Part shown: positions 1 to 7,407 of the stretch, piece after piece
Layout: the number at the start of each line of letters is the position of its first letter
Numbering within the stretch: position 1 is the stretch's first letter
Origin: an uncultured Eubacteriales bacterium
GTDB lineage: Bacteria; Bacillota; Clostridia; Oscillospirales; CAG-382
Reading direction: 5' to 3'
DNA: 11,856 nt
Assembly (NCBI GenBank): GCA_900554405.1
Contig: USHI01000032.1
Coordinates: 1 to 11,856, forward strand
Translations under genes and position numbers: made by a program
The notes under the pieces: generated by a model
Databases searched by the model: none
What the model was told of the DNA's origin: nothing
What the model saw: the letters and a program-made list of their open reading frames with translations, nothing else

Positions 1-1076
1 TTCTCGCTCTGGCCCACCTTCTGGGACACACGGGCGGCCATCGGCACAGCGGAAACGCCTGCGGAACCGATCAGCGGGTTGACCTGGCCGCCGGTCACGG
101 CGTACATCACCTTGCCGCACAGAACGCCTGCAGCGGTACCAAAGGAGAAGGCGATCAGACCCAGCACGATGATGAACAGGGTGCGGGTGTTCAGGAAGGT
201 GTTGGCACTGGTGGTGCAGCCCACAGACAGAGCCAGGAAGATGGTGATGATGTTCATCAGCTCGTTACCGGCAGTCTTCTGGATACGATCCACAACGCCG
301 CACTCCTTCATCAGGTTGCCCAGCATCAGCATACCGACCAGAACGGCGGCATCCGGCACAATGAGGGAAACGATGATGGCGACCATGATGGGGAAGATGA
401 TCCTCTCGGTCTTGGACACAGTGCGCAGCTGCTTCATCACGACGGTACGTTCCTTCTTGGTGGTCAGTGCCTTCATGATGGGCGGCTGGATAACAGGCAC
501 CAGCGCCATGTAGCAGTATGCGGCAACTGCGATGGAACCCAGCAGGTGCGGGGCCAGGCGGGTGGTGACGAAGATAGCGGTCGGGCCGTCGGCACCGCCG
601 ATAATACCTATCGCGCAGGCTTCCTTTGAGGAGAACCCGAGCAGGAGCGCGCCGAGGAACGCCGCGAAAACACCGAACTGAGCGGCAGCGCCGAGCAGAA
701 GGCTTTTCGGGTTGGAAATAAGGGGTTTGAAGTCGGTCATGGCGCCGACACCCATGAATATCAGGCAGGGGTAAATGCCAAGCTTGACACCGAGGTAAAG
801 GTAATCGAGCAGACCGCCGTGAGCGGCAAGCTCACCCCAATTGATGTTCGCAGAGCTTTCCTGAATGAAGTAATTCATGTGGAAGATCCCTGCGTTGGGA
901 AGGTTTGTAAGGAACATACCGAACGCTATCGGCAAAAGAAGAAGCGGTTCGAACTTAAATTTGATCGCAAGCACCATAAGCACAAAGGAAATTGCGATCA
1001 TTATAAGACTGGGCACGAGCTCCGAATTGCTGAAAGCAGATGAATCGAATATTCCTTTGATAGAATCAATTATCAT
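1..1076 (-). CDS. oadB: Na+-translocating decarboxylase beta subunit, partial (3' end off window)
   Basis: This is the membrane subunit of a biotin-dependent sodium-pump decarboxylase (oxaloacetate, methylmalonyl-CoA or glutaconyl-CoA type). It decarboxylates carboxybiotin and exports Na+. 358 codons are visible, with many hydrophobic segments. GIIGGADGPT lies at residues 157-166 and NPLIG...S...R at 333-349. D163, N333, G337, S342 and R349 keep exactly the spacing of the key residues D203, N373, G377, S382 and R389 of Klebsiella OadB. The ATG at 1074-1076 follows AGGAG with 8 nt spacing. It is the third gene of the cluster, 29 bp after the biotin carrier. Family members run about 375-430 aa, so a short C-terminal piece is missing. 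Codon use changes sharply near codons 156-174 (see findings). The substrate cannot be told from this subunit, so the symbol is generic; mmdB or gcdB are equally possible. Confidence 0.93.
   Translation of the reverse strand, partial: MIIDSIKGIFDSSAFSNSELVPSLIMIAISFVLMVLAIKFKFEPLLLLPIAFGMFLTNLPNAGIFHMNYFIQESSANINWGELAAHGGLLDYLYLGVKLGIYPCLIFMGVGAMTDFKPLISNPKSLLLGAAAQFGVFAAFLGALLLGFSSKEACAIGIIGGADGPTAIFVTTRLAPHLLGSIAVAAYCYMALVPVIQPPIMKALTTKKERTVVMKQLRTVSKTERIIFPIMVAIIVSLIVPDAAVLVGMLMLGNLMKECGVVDRIQKTAGNELMNIITIFLALSVGCTTSANTFLNTRTLFIIVLGLIAFSFGTAAGVLCGKVMYAVTGGQVNPLIGSAGVSAVPMAARVSQKVGQSE
555..611. other. Codon-usage breakpoint inside oadB
   Basis: On the minus strand, upstream codons 1-156 use leucine CTT 13, CTC 7, CTG 4, TTG 1 and include five ATA isoleucines. 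Downstream codons 174-358 use leucine CTG 19, CTC 1 and no ATA. The last ATA is at 609-611 and the first of the CTG run at 555-557, so the switch falls between them, in the stretch encoding GIIGGADGPTAIFVTTR. The reading frame is unbroken. The neighbouring biotin-carrier gene uses no CTG in 7 leucines, so the segment to the left (1 to about 580) is the foreign one. Confidence 0.8.
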
Positions 1077-1105
1077 CTGTCTGTCTCCTGTTCTTTTGCA
1101 AGATT

Positions 1106-1480
1106 TCAGCCGAGTACGAAGAGCACGTCGCCGGAATTAACGGTGGCGCCTTCGCTCGCGGAAACCGAAACAACGGTTGCATCGCTCGGAGCAAGTATTT
1201 CGTTTTCCATCTTCATTGCTTCGATAACGCAAAGGAGATCGCCCTTCTTGACTGCCTGGCCCTGCTTTGCGGCAACCTTGAGCACTGTTCCGGGAAGCGG
1301 AGAAACAACGCTGTTTCCGCCTGCGGGTGCAGCTGCGGGAGCAGCCTTGGGAGCTTCGGGAGCCTTTTCCGCCTTCTTTTCGGGGGCGGGAGCTGCGGTA
1401 TTAACCGCCACGTTGCCGGCATCTTCGACGACAACTTCATATTTGGAACCGTTTACGGTTACTATATACTTTTTAGCCAT
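1106..1480 (-). CDS. Biotin carrier subunit of sodium-pump decarboxylase
   Basis: This 124-aa biotin/lipoyl-attachment protein carries CO2 on biotin between the carboxyltransferase (alpha) subunit and the membrane beta subunit. A short N-terminal beta region (1-25) is followed by an Ala/Pro/Lys-rich flexible linker (about 28-54) and the biotinyl domain (about 56-124). The domain contains EAMKM at 87-91, so Lys90 is the expected biotinylation site. This layout matches the MmdC/GcdC type of separate carrier. GAGGAG precedes the ATG by 9 nt. The gene starts 17 bp after the gamma-like gene and ends 29 bp before oadB, so the three are very likely co-transcribed. Leucine codons are CTT/CTC only. 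Confidence 0.93.
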   Translation of the reverse strand: MAKKYIVTVNGSKYEVVVEDAGNVAVNTAAPAPEKKAEKAPEAPKAAPAAAPAGGNSVVSPLPGTVLKVAAKQGQAVKKGDLLCVIEAMKMENEILAPSDATVVSVSASEGATVNSGDVLFVLG

Positions 1481-1497
1481 TTTTATATTCTCCTCTT

Positions 1498-1989
1498 TCA
1501 GTCGATCTTGTTGATGGAAATAATGTTAAGGTTTGCTTCGCTGTCGCCCCGTTCGGCGGCAATTGCGGCACTGACGACCGCGGCGGTGAGCTCCTCCGCA
1601 TCGTTGGCTGCTGCGGCGCTTACTGCGGGAGCCGCGTTTGCTGCGGGCGCTTTATCGTTGCTTTTTTTTGCAAAGATAAGCTTGGAGATATTGAGCACGA
1701 TCATGAGTATTATGAGCACCGAAAATACGATACACATACCGAGCACCGTGATCTGGAGCCCCTGTTCGAGCCTTTCCCCCATTGTGCCTTCTTCGGGCAG
1801 ATTTTCATCGGTTCTTCTGGAAAACTCTTTTGCAATGCTGCTCTTTGTACTGGTGCTTTCCGCTGCTTCGGAGGCTTCGTTCGCGGTGCCGCCGGGTGCG
1901 GCTTCCGCACCGGCAAAAACTGCCGTGAGCGAAACGATCAGAAGGGCGAAAACAAGAATACACAGCATCTTTCTGAATACGGATGACAA
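1498..1989 (-). CDS. OadG-family gamma/delta subunit of sodium-pump decarboxylase
   Basis: 163 aa, first gene of the decarboxylase cluster. This small membrane-anchor subunit normally helps assemble the complex by tying the alpha subunit or carrier to the beta subunit. A hydrophobic N-terminus (about 8-27, ending AGA-EA) looks like a signal peptide or first membrane segment. A Ser/Glu/Thr-rich stretch follows (35-70), then the OadG-like transmembrane core at 77-107 (GLQITVLGMCIVFSVLIILM), then an Ala/Pro-rich tail. The annotated start is TTG at 1987-1989, with the purine-rich GGAAGGGAAG about 10 nt upstream. An ATG seven codons in (1966-1968) is an alternative but has a weaker ribosome site. 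It is longer at the N-terminus than classical OadG (about 80-100 aa). The family call rests on the core motif plus gene order. Confidence 0.8.
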   Translation of the reverse strand: MSSVFRKMLCILVFALLIVSLTAVFAGAEAAPGGTANEASEAAESTSTKSSIAKEFSRRTDENLPEEGTMGERLEQGLQITVLGMCIVFSVLIILMIVLNISKLIFAKKSNDKAPAANAAPAVSAAAANDAEELTAAVVSAAIAAERGDSEANLNIISINKID

Positions 1990-2060
1990 AGTGTAAACAC
2001 TTCCCTTCCGGAAAGGCGGGGTTCGTATTCCCCATTCTTTCCCATTTTAATTTTACTGTT

Positions 2061-2089
2061 ATGATACACCATTCGGAACCGAAAATCAA
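2061..2089 (-). promoter_or_regulatory. Predicted sigma-A promoter of the decarboxylase cluster
   Basis: On the minus strand, TTGATT (2084-2089) and TATCAT (2061-2066) are separated by 17 bp, about 70 bp upstream of the gamma-like gene. It is divergent from the hpt promoter 40 bp away. Confidence 0.6.
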
Positions 2090-2128
2090 CACCTATTTGC
2101 CGGTAAAGAACATTTTTTTTGAAAATAC

Positions 2129-2157
2129 TTGTCAATCCGCGCCGCTTGTGATATCAT
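2129..2157 (+). promoter_or_regulatory. Predicted sigma-A promoter of hpt
   Basis: TTGTCA (2129-2134), 17 bp spacer, TATCAT (2152-2157), with TG at 2149-2150 giving an extended -10. It lies 32 bp before the hpt start codon. Confidence 0.65.
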
Positions 2158-2189
2158 AGAACCACTATATACAGATACGGAGCAAATAA

Positions 2190-2738
2190 ATGAACGCAAT
2201 TGACAAAGATATCGACCATATCCTTATTACAAAGGGCGCTCTTGCCGAAAAAATCGCCGAAATGGGCAGGCTTATTTCAGAGGATTACAAAGGCAAAAAG
2301 CTCCTTGTTATCGGCATACTCAAAGGTTCTTTTGTTTTTATGTCCGACCTTATACGCGCTGTCGACGGCGATGTTTCCGTCGATTTCATGGTCGTTTCGT
2401 CATACGGCTCCGGAACGGCATCCACGAACAGCCTCAATATCCGTCTTGATCTCAACCGTCCGCTCGACGGGCTCCATGTTCTGATCGCAGAAGACATACT
2501 GGACAGCGGCAACACGCTTGCAAAGGTAAAGAATTTACTTTTGCAGCGCAAGCCGGCTTCACTGCGCATTGCCGCGCTGCTCGACAAACCCTCGCGCCGG
2601 CAATCTCATGTTGACCTCGATTACTGCGGCTTTTCCATTCCGGATGAATTTGTTGTCGGCTACGGGCTTGATTATGCCGAAAAATACAGAAATCTCCCCT
2701 ATGTCGGCGTTCTTAAACGCAGCGTTTACGAAAAATAA
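2190..2738 (+). CDS. hpt: Hypoxanthine phosphoribosyltransferase
   Basis: 182-aa type I phosphoribosyltransferase of purine salvage, converting hypoxanthine (and usually guanine) plus PRPP to IMP/GMP in the cytosol. GILKGSFVF (42-50) is the PPi loop. The PRPP-binding motif is VLIAEDILDSGNTL (97-110), with the acidic pair E101/D102. LLDKP (130-134) holds the purine-contacting Lys133. FVVGYGLDYAEKYRNLPYVG (154-173) is the C-terminal purine-binding signature of bacterial Hpt. Length is normal for the family. A GGAG site lies 7 nt before the ATG. It is monocistronic, with its own promoter and a strong terminator right after. The common neighbours tilS and ftsH are not here. Confidence 0.96.
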   Translation: MNAIDKDIDHILITKGALAEKIAEMGRLISEDYKGKKLLVIGILKGSFVFMSDLIRAVDGDVSVDFMVVSSYGSGTASTNSLNIRLDLNRPLDGLHVLIAEDILDSGNTLAKVKNLLLQRKPASLRIAALLDKPSRRQSHVDLDYCGFSIPDEFVVGYGLDYAEKYRNLPYVGVLKRSVYEK

Positions 2739-2751
2739 TCTTTTGTCGCGC

Positions 2752-2783
2752 AAAGCGGCGGGCATCATGCCCGCCGCTTTTTT
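2752..2783 (+). terminator. Intrinsic terminator of hpt
   Basis: A near-perfect GC-rich inverted repeat centred on 2766 (2752-2765 with 2767-2780) runs into a T tract to 2783, 13 bp after the hpt stop. Confidence 0.9.
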
Positions 2784-2796
2784 ATGCCGCGCACGC

Positions 2797-2826
2797 AAAA
2801 AAAGGAAGAGGCATTCCGCCTCTTCC
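2797..2826 (-). terminator. Intrinsic terminator of the solute-binding-protein operon
   Basis: On the minus strand, a 9-bp stem (GGAAGAGGC paired with GCCTCTTCC, 2804-2826), a 5-nt loop and seven Ts (2797-2803). It lies 20 bp after the lipoprotein stop, back to back with the hpt terminator. Confidence 0.88.
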
Positions 2827-2845
2827 CTTGCTTTTAATACTGTGA

Positions 2846-4339
2846 TCAGCTGAGATCCTGCTTCATCTGGTCGATAGCTTCCTGAGCCTGGGATTTTACC
2901 GCTTCGAGGCTGGAAACGATATCGGAAGAACCGTTCTGAGTAAGGGTCATGAACATGTTCTTCATACCGCCGAAGTCATAGCATTCGCCCATATCGTAAA
3001 CGATATTGTCGAATATGATGTCGAGCATTCTCTGGCTTTCGTCATCGCGGGTGTCCTTGTATCTGAGGTTGACTTCATAATACGCGGGAGTGATGTAGTT
3101 CTTTGCCCATGCGGAGTAAGCTTCGAGCATATATGCGGAGAATTCCGGATCCTTTGCGCTGGTGGGGATCGCAAAGCCGACGGTTTCGCCGGTGGTGCAG
3201 TAGGAACGATACTGTTCCTGGGTGGAATCCATCAAGGGCATCGGAAGAATACCGAATTCGATCTGGCTGCGGGTTCTGAGCTTGGTGGTAGCGGAGAACG
3301 CGGACGGTCTGAACAGAGCGCGGCCTTCATAGAAAATCGCAAAGGAGGTTTCCCAAATAGGAGTGGGGCATTCCTGTGCATAGACGAGCCACTGGCCGTG
3401 ACCGCCGGAAAGGGTTTCGAGTATCTTCTGAGCGATGTTTATGGAACGTTCGGTGCTGCCGATGGAAAGCATGGGCATATCCTGAGCATCCTTATCGCAT
3501 ATCTTTTCACCGGAAGAACCGAAGAAGGAGATGCTGTCGGCATAGCCGGTAACCATACCGTAGATGTTGTTATCGGCATCGGGAGTGGAAGGATCGCCTA
3601 TAACAGCGACCTTCTGCGCCATTTCGATCATTTTGTCGAATGTCCATTCCTTGTTGTCGACAAGAGAATAAAGATCGCCGAGATCGTTCTTGCTTGCCAT
3701 TTCCTTATTGAAAAGAATGGAGGGCGTGCAGACCTTCGGGAGTATCGTCAGATCGCCGGTGGTGAAATAGATCTTGTTGTTGAAGGAGAAGGCTTCGGTG
3801 CAGTTCTGGGAATACCAGGGAGCATCCTTATAGAAATTCTCAAGCGTGGAAAGATCAATAAGGTAATCCTGCCTTGCAAGGCTGGAAAGGCTCGGGAGCG
3901 TCGGCATGATAAGGTCATAAAGACCGGTGCCGGAGGAGCAGTCGTTGAGTATAAGCTCGTTGATGTTCTGTTCCTTGACAACTTCGAGCTTCACGCCGTA
4001 AAGCTCTTCGACCTTTTCGTTTCTGGTCTTAACCGCGTTGTCGATCAGTTCGCCGTACATGGTGCTGTTTGTCGTGAAGTCGTCCGAAGAATAGGTGCCG
4101 TCGCCGCCGCGAACCGCAACGGTGAAGGTCCTGTTGACATATTCCGCTTTTCTGACTTCGTGCTTCGGAACATATTTGCCGGTTTCGGCATCTTTCCAAT
4201 CCTTTTCGGCATCCGTCGATCCGGAGGTGGTGGATGTGCTGCTGCCGTCGCCGAGACTGAAGTCCTCATCCTTGTTGCAGGCAACGAGGCAGGTGAGCAT
4301 CATTACGGCAAGCAAAGCAAGCGCAATAAACTTTTTCAT
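2846..4339 (-). CDS. Extracellular solute-binding lipoprotein (ABC transporter type)
   Basis: 497-aa predicted lipoprotein. A Lys start, a hydrophobic segment and a lipobox LVAC place the lipidated Cys at residue 21, followed by a Ser/Thr/Asp-rich tether (about 22-60). The rest resembles family 1-type solute-binding proteins of Clostridia. It has an N-terminal lobe with a YDLIMPTLPSLSSLARQDYL-like stretch near 140-160, where the hinge strands of these proteins lie, and Trp/Tyr-rich regions that could line a carbohydrate pocket. It would bind solute outside the membrane and pass it to an ABC permease, but no permease or ATPase genes are nearby, so the ligand is unknown. AGGAGA lies 7 nt before the ATG. 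It follows leuA by 43 bp with no promoter seen between, and ends at a terminator. Confidence 0.82.
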   Translation of the reverse strand: MKKFIALALLAVMMLTCLVACNKDEDFSLGDGSSTSTTSGSTDAEKDWKDAETGKYVPKHEVRKAEYVNRTFTVAVRGGDGTYSSDDFTTNSTMYGELIDNAVKTRNEKVEELYGVKLEVVKEQNINELILNDCSSGTGLYDLIMPTLPSLSSLARQDYLIDLSTLENFYKDAPWYSQNCTEAFSFNNKIYFTTGDLTILPKVCTPSILFNKEMASKNDLGDLYSLVDNKEWTFDKMIEMAQKVAVIGDPSTPDADNNIYGMVTGYADSISFFGSSGEKICDKDAQDMPMLSIGSTERSINIAQKILETLSGGHGQWLVYAQECPTPIWETSFAIFYEGRALFRPSAFSATTKLRTRSQIEFGILPMPLMDSTQEQYRSYCTTGETVGFAIPTSAKDPEFSAYMLEAYSAWAKNYITPAYYEVNLRYKDTRDDESQRMLDIIFDNIVYDMGECYDFGGMKNMFMTLTQNGSSDIVSSLEAVKSQAQEAIDQMKQDLS

Positions 4340-4382
4340 TCGTTTTTCTCCTAATGGTAGATTTGTATATGCAACCGACCTT

Positions 4383-5888
4383 TCAGTCGATAAACATAGC
4401 TCTGTTCACGGCGTTGATATACGCCTTGATGCTTGATTTGATAATATCCGTGGAAACGCCCTTGCCGGAATATTCGTTGACTGAATCCGATATCTTTACC
4501 CGCACCTCGCCCAAAGCATCCGTGCCGCCGGTGACCGATTTGATACCGTAATTGATCAAACGGAAATCCCTGCCTACAATACGGTTGAGCGCATTGAAGC
4601 AGGCATCGATCGGACCTTCGCCAGCCGCGGCTTCCGTGAAGGACTTCCCTTCGCGCGAAAGCGTGATAAGTGCCATTGCCTTGCAATGGTCTCCGCTTTG
4701 GGTCTGGTAGGATTCGAGCTCATAACCGTTAACGATCCTTGCATCGAATGCGGCTTCATCCACAAGCGCGCGGATATCATCATCCGTTACATCGGTCTTT
4801 CGGCAGGCAAGATCCTTGAAAGCCCGGAATGCCGCTTTTGTGATATCGCTTCCGTAGTGTATATCGAGCTCTTTAAGCTTTTCCTCGAACGCGTGGCTTC
4901 CCGAAAGCTTGCCGAGTATGATGCTGCTTTGTTTTATGCCGACCGAACCGGGTTCCATTATTTCGTATGTACGCCTGTCGCTCAGTACACCGTGCTGGTG
5001 TATTCCGGATTCATGTGCAAAAGCGTTTTTTCCGACAATGGGCTTGTTCGGTGCAATGTAATACCCCGCAAGAGAAGCCACGGTAGCGGAAAGCTTCGAA
5101 AAGCATTCTGTCCTGATACCGGTTTCCAGACCGAATTCGTCAAAGCGCGTTTTGAGCGCCATGACGATCTCTTCGAGCGGAGCATTGCCCGCGCGTTCGC
5201 CGATACCGTTCACGGTGCAGTCGCACTGTACCGCACCGGCTTTAAGCGCCGCAAGTGTGTTCGCGGCGGCAAGCCCGAGATCGTTGTGGCAATGCACGGA
5301 CACCGGAACGCCGGGCAGTCCGGTGCAGATAAACCCGACAAGCCCGCCGAATTCATCCGGCGTGGCATATCCGACCGTATCGGGAATATTGACGGTTTTT
5401 GCACCGCATTCAACGGCAGTCCTGTAAACCGAAAGCAGGAAATCGCGATCGGTCCTGCTTGCATCCTCCGCGGAAAATTCGATATCCGAAGCACGCTTCG
5501 CGGCGTATGTGACCACTTCCCTTATGCGTTCGAGCAATTCGGAACGCGTAAGATGCAGCTTGTGCTGTAAATGAATATCGCTTGCGGCGATAAATATATG
5601 AAGCAGAGGCTTTTTTGCCTTTGAAAGCGCTTCGAGAGCGATGTCTATATCCTTTATATCCGCCCGTGCGAGCGCCGCAACGCCGGCTTCGTTGATATTT
5701 TCGGATATACGGGTGACCGCGGTATATTCGTCCGCGGATGCGGCGGGAAAACCCGCTTCGATGATATCGACCCCCGCGGCTTCAAGCGCAAGCGCTATAT
5801 TGAGCTTGTCGCAGATGCCGAAATTGACTCCCGGCATCTGTTCGCCGTCGCGCAGGGTAGTATCGAATATTCTGATCCTTTTTGACAT
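4383..5888 (-). CDS. leuA: 2-isopropylmalate synthase
   Basis: 501-aa enzyme of the first committed step to leucine, condensing acetyl-CoA with 2-oxoisovalerate. The N-terminal HMGL-type TIM barrel begins with DTTLRDGEQ (9-17, metal ligand D14). Metal ligands H199 and H201 lie in VHCHND, and NGIGERAGN (227-235) holds N235. HESGIHQHG (292-300) closes the catalytic part. A C-terminal allosteric domain (about 378-501) carries GKGVSTDII (475-483), typical of leucine-feedback-inhibited LeuA. Length is close to the usual 510-520. Citramalate or homocitrate synthase are possible relatives, but the motifs favour LeuA. GGAG lies 7 nt before the ATG. It follows the isomerase-like gene by 32 bp; leuB, leuC and leuD are not in the window. 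Confidence 0.92.
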   Translation of the reverse strand: MSKRIRIFDTTLRDGEQMPGVNFGICDKLNIALALEAAGVDIIEAGFPAASADEYTAVTRISENINEAGVAALARADIKDIDIALEALSKAKKPLLHIFIAASDIHLQHKLHLTRSELLERIREVVTYAAKRASDIEFSAEDASRTDRDFLLSVYRTAVECGAKTVNIPDTVGYATPDEFGGLVGFICTGLPGVPVSVHCHNDLGLAAANTLAALKAGAVQCDCTVNGIGERAGNAPLEEIVMALKTRFDEFGLETGIRTECFSKLSATVASLAGYYIAPNKPIVGKNAFAHESGIHQHGVLSDRRTYEIMEPGSVGIKQSSIILGKLSGSHAFEEKLKELDIHYGSDITKAAFRAFKDLACRKTDVTDDDIRALVDEAAFDARIVNGYELESYQTQSGDHCKAMALITLSREGKSFTEAAAGEGPIDACFNALNRIVGRDFRLINYGIKSVTGGTDALGEVRVKISDSVNEYSGKGVSTDIIKSSIKAYINAVNRAMFID

Positions 5889-5920
5889 ATCATTACTCCG
5901 ACCGTACGGCCGGCAGCAGA

Positions 5921-6712
5921 TTATCTGTCAAGCGGAATGCCGACCTTTATAAGCTTTTCTTTGAGGAAATCGACAGCCATGCCGATATCGTCCGCGGGGT
6001 TGTCGCCGACTTCGCGCTCGATGGTAAGGTATCCCTTATATCCTATGTCGTTAAGAGCGCCGAGATACTTGTCGAAATCAACGCCGCCCTTGCCGAGCGG
6101 AAGCTCCAGCCATGTGGTGTCGCCGGTTTTGATGCCGTCCTTTGCATGGGTATGAACGATATAATCGCGCAGAACATAAACGGCTTTTACGGGGTCGTCG
6201 CCAGCGACCATAACGAGGTTTGCCGGGTCGAAATTGACACGGAGCCCCTTAGCGCCGAGCGAATCGAGGAATGCTTTGAGCACGGGTGCCTTTTCCGTGC
6301 CGGTTTCGGCAGCGAATACGGAACCGATGCTGTCTGCATATGCGGCAAGCTCGCTTGCGTTCTTTCTCATTTTTTCGAGCCTTGCATCTTCATCGAGATA
6401 AAGGTGACCGATATGCGTCGTTACGATATCGCAGCCGAGTTCCTTTGCCTTTTCGAGAACACGTTTGGAAAGATCCACGACCATGTCGTTATCGAGATCC
6501 ATGCCGAAATCGCCGCAGATTGCCGAAAAAACGAGCCCGTTGGATTCCATGAAATCCCTGACTTCTTTCACGCGGGAAGGAGTAAGCGTGTCGGCGGTGA
6601 AATCGCCGAATGTCATGTACTTCTGTACACCGCTGACACCGAGTTTGGAGGCGGCTTTGATGCTGTCTTCGAAGCCGAGACGGAAGGAATCGGAAATAAG
6701 ACCGATTTTCAT
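5921..6712 (-). CDS. Sugar phosphate isomerase/epimerase family protein (xylose isomerase-like TIM barrel)
   Basis: 263-aa member of the AP endonuclease 2 / IolE-like TIM-barrel family, acting on sugars or inositol-type intermediates. It starts directly with a first strand (MKIGLISD) and has no signal peptide. Plausible divalent-metal ligands are in the family positions: E136 (AAETG), D162 (NFDPAN), H187/H189 (VHTHAKD) and E232 (TIEREVG); H100 (THIGH) is another active-site His. The reaction cannot be assigned from sequence, and similarity to hydroxypyruvate isomerase or 3-dehydroshikimate dehydratase-type enzymes would look much the same. GAGG lies 9 nt before the ATG. It sits between yfbR (31 bp upstream) and leuA (32 bp downstream) in the same operon. 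Confidence 0.85.
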   Translation of the reverse strand: MKIGLISDSFRLGFEDSIKAASKLGVSGVQKYMTFGDFTADTLTPSRVKEVRDFMESNGLVFSAICGDFGMDLDNDMVVDLSKRVLEKAKELGCDIVTTHIGHLYLDEDARLEKMRKNASELAAYADSIGSVFAAETGTEKAPVLKAFLDSLGAKGLRVNFDPANLVMVAGDDPVKAVYVLRDYIVHTHAKDGIKTGDTTWLELPLGKGGVDFDKYLGALNDIGYKGYLTIEREVGDNPADDIGMAVDFLKEKLIKVGIPLDR

Positions 6713-6743
6713 AGGTAAATACCTCTCTTTGATTTATGCTTTT

Positions 6744-7328
6744 TTATTGATTTTCATTCAGTATGGAATCGATGGGAAGCCCGAATGCTTCCATGAATTC
6801 CGCAAGGAATATATCCGCTTCCGCACAGTGCATTTCGGCGATAGACTCAGAAAGGCGCAGAGCGGCGATATCAAATTCCGTATTGCCGTAGCGCTTTTCT
6901 TCCAAACACTTAATATATGCGGATATCCTGTCTGCCGCTTTGATTATTATGCGTTCTTCATCCGTATAGGAGAAAAGCTCTTCGTAATGTTCCTTGATAT
7001 CCGGCGGCAGCATGGCGGTGAGCTTCTTTACGGAGGCTTCCTCGACCTTTGCGTATGCACTTTTTGTTTCGGAATTGAAATACTTCACCGGTGTCGGGAT
7101 ATCGCCCGTGAAAATTTCGGGCACGTCGTGAAATATCGCTTTGACGGTGATATGGTCGGTATCGTAGCTTTTGCCGAGTCGGGCATTGCCGAGCTCGCAA
7201 AGCGCGTGCGCAAGAAAGCCGACCTCAAGTGAATGCACGGAAAGCCTGTCGGGAATAAGGGAATTCATTATTCCCCACCGCTCGATATGCTTCATTCTGA
7301 ATAGCATTGCAAAAAATCCGTTGTTCAC
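6744..7328 (-). CDS. yfbR: 5'-deoxynucleotidase, YfbR family (HD domain)
   Basis: 194-aa HD-domain phosphohydrolase that dephosphorylates deoxynucleoside 5'-monophosphates. It matches E. coli YfbR closely. R17 and W18 (IERW), H32 (SVHS), H67/D68 (FHD), E71, D76 (TGDIPTPVKYFN) and D133 (KAADR) correspond, with a shift of one in the N-terminal half, to the E. coli catalytic and substrate residues. The start is taken as GTG at 7326-7328: it has GAGGG 6 nt upstream, aligns with the E. coli N-terminus, and lies about 35 nt after the predicted transcription start. An in-frame ATG at 7379 would lie before the -10 box. It leads the yfbR, isomerase-like, leuA, lipoprotein unit. Confidence 0.92.
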   Translation of the reverse strand: MNNGFFAMLFRMKHIERWGIMNSLIPDRLSVHSLEVGFLAHALCELGNARLGKSYDTDHITVKAIFHDVPEIFTGDIPTPVKYFNSETKSAYAKVEEASVKKLTAMLPPDIKEHYEELFSYTDEERIIIKAADRISAYIKCLEEKRYGNTEFDIAALRLSESIAEMHCAEADIFLAEFMEAFGLPIDSILNENQ

Positions 7329-7369
7329 TATGTTCCCTCGAGGCGCCGCAACACGTCGCATTTTTGTAT

Positions 7370-7398
7370 ATAATACCACACTGCTTTGCGTTTAACAA
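7370..7398 (-). promoter_or_regulatory. Predicted sigma-A promoter of the yfbR operon
   Basis: On the minus strand, TTGTTA (7393-7398), 17 bp, TATTAT (7370-7375), with TGG just before the -10 (extended -10). An A/T-rich tract (7401-7428) lies just upstream and could act as an UP element. Confidence 0.7.
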
Positions 7399-7407
7399 GT
7401 ATGTAAA

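Noticed and set aside
79..513. Plus-strand open frame of 144 codons
   Set aside because: It is antisense to the oadB coding frame, which has exact family motifs; the protein is low-complexity and has no plausible start context.
3398..4354. Long plus-strand open frame of 318 codons
   Set aside because: Antisense shadow of the solute-binding lipoprotein; no ribosome site or family resemblance.
4686..5570. Plus-strand open frame of 294 codons
   Set aside because: Antisense to leuA, which has all catalytic motifs on the minus strand.
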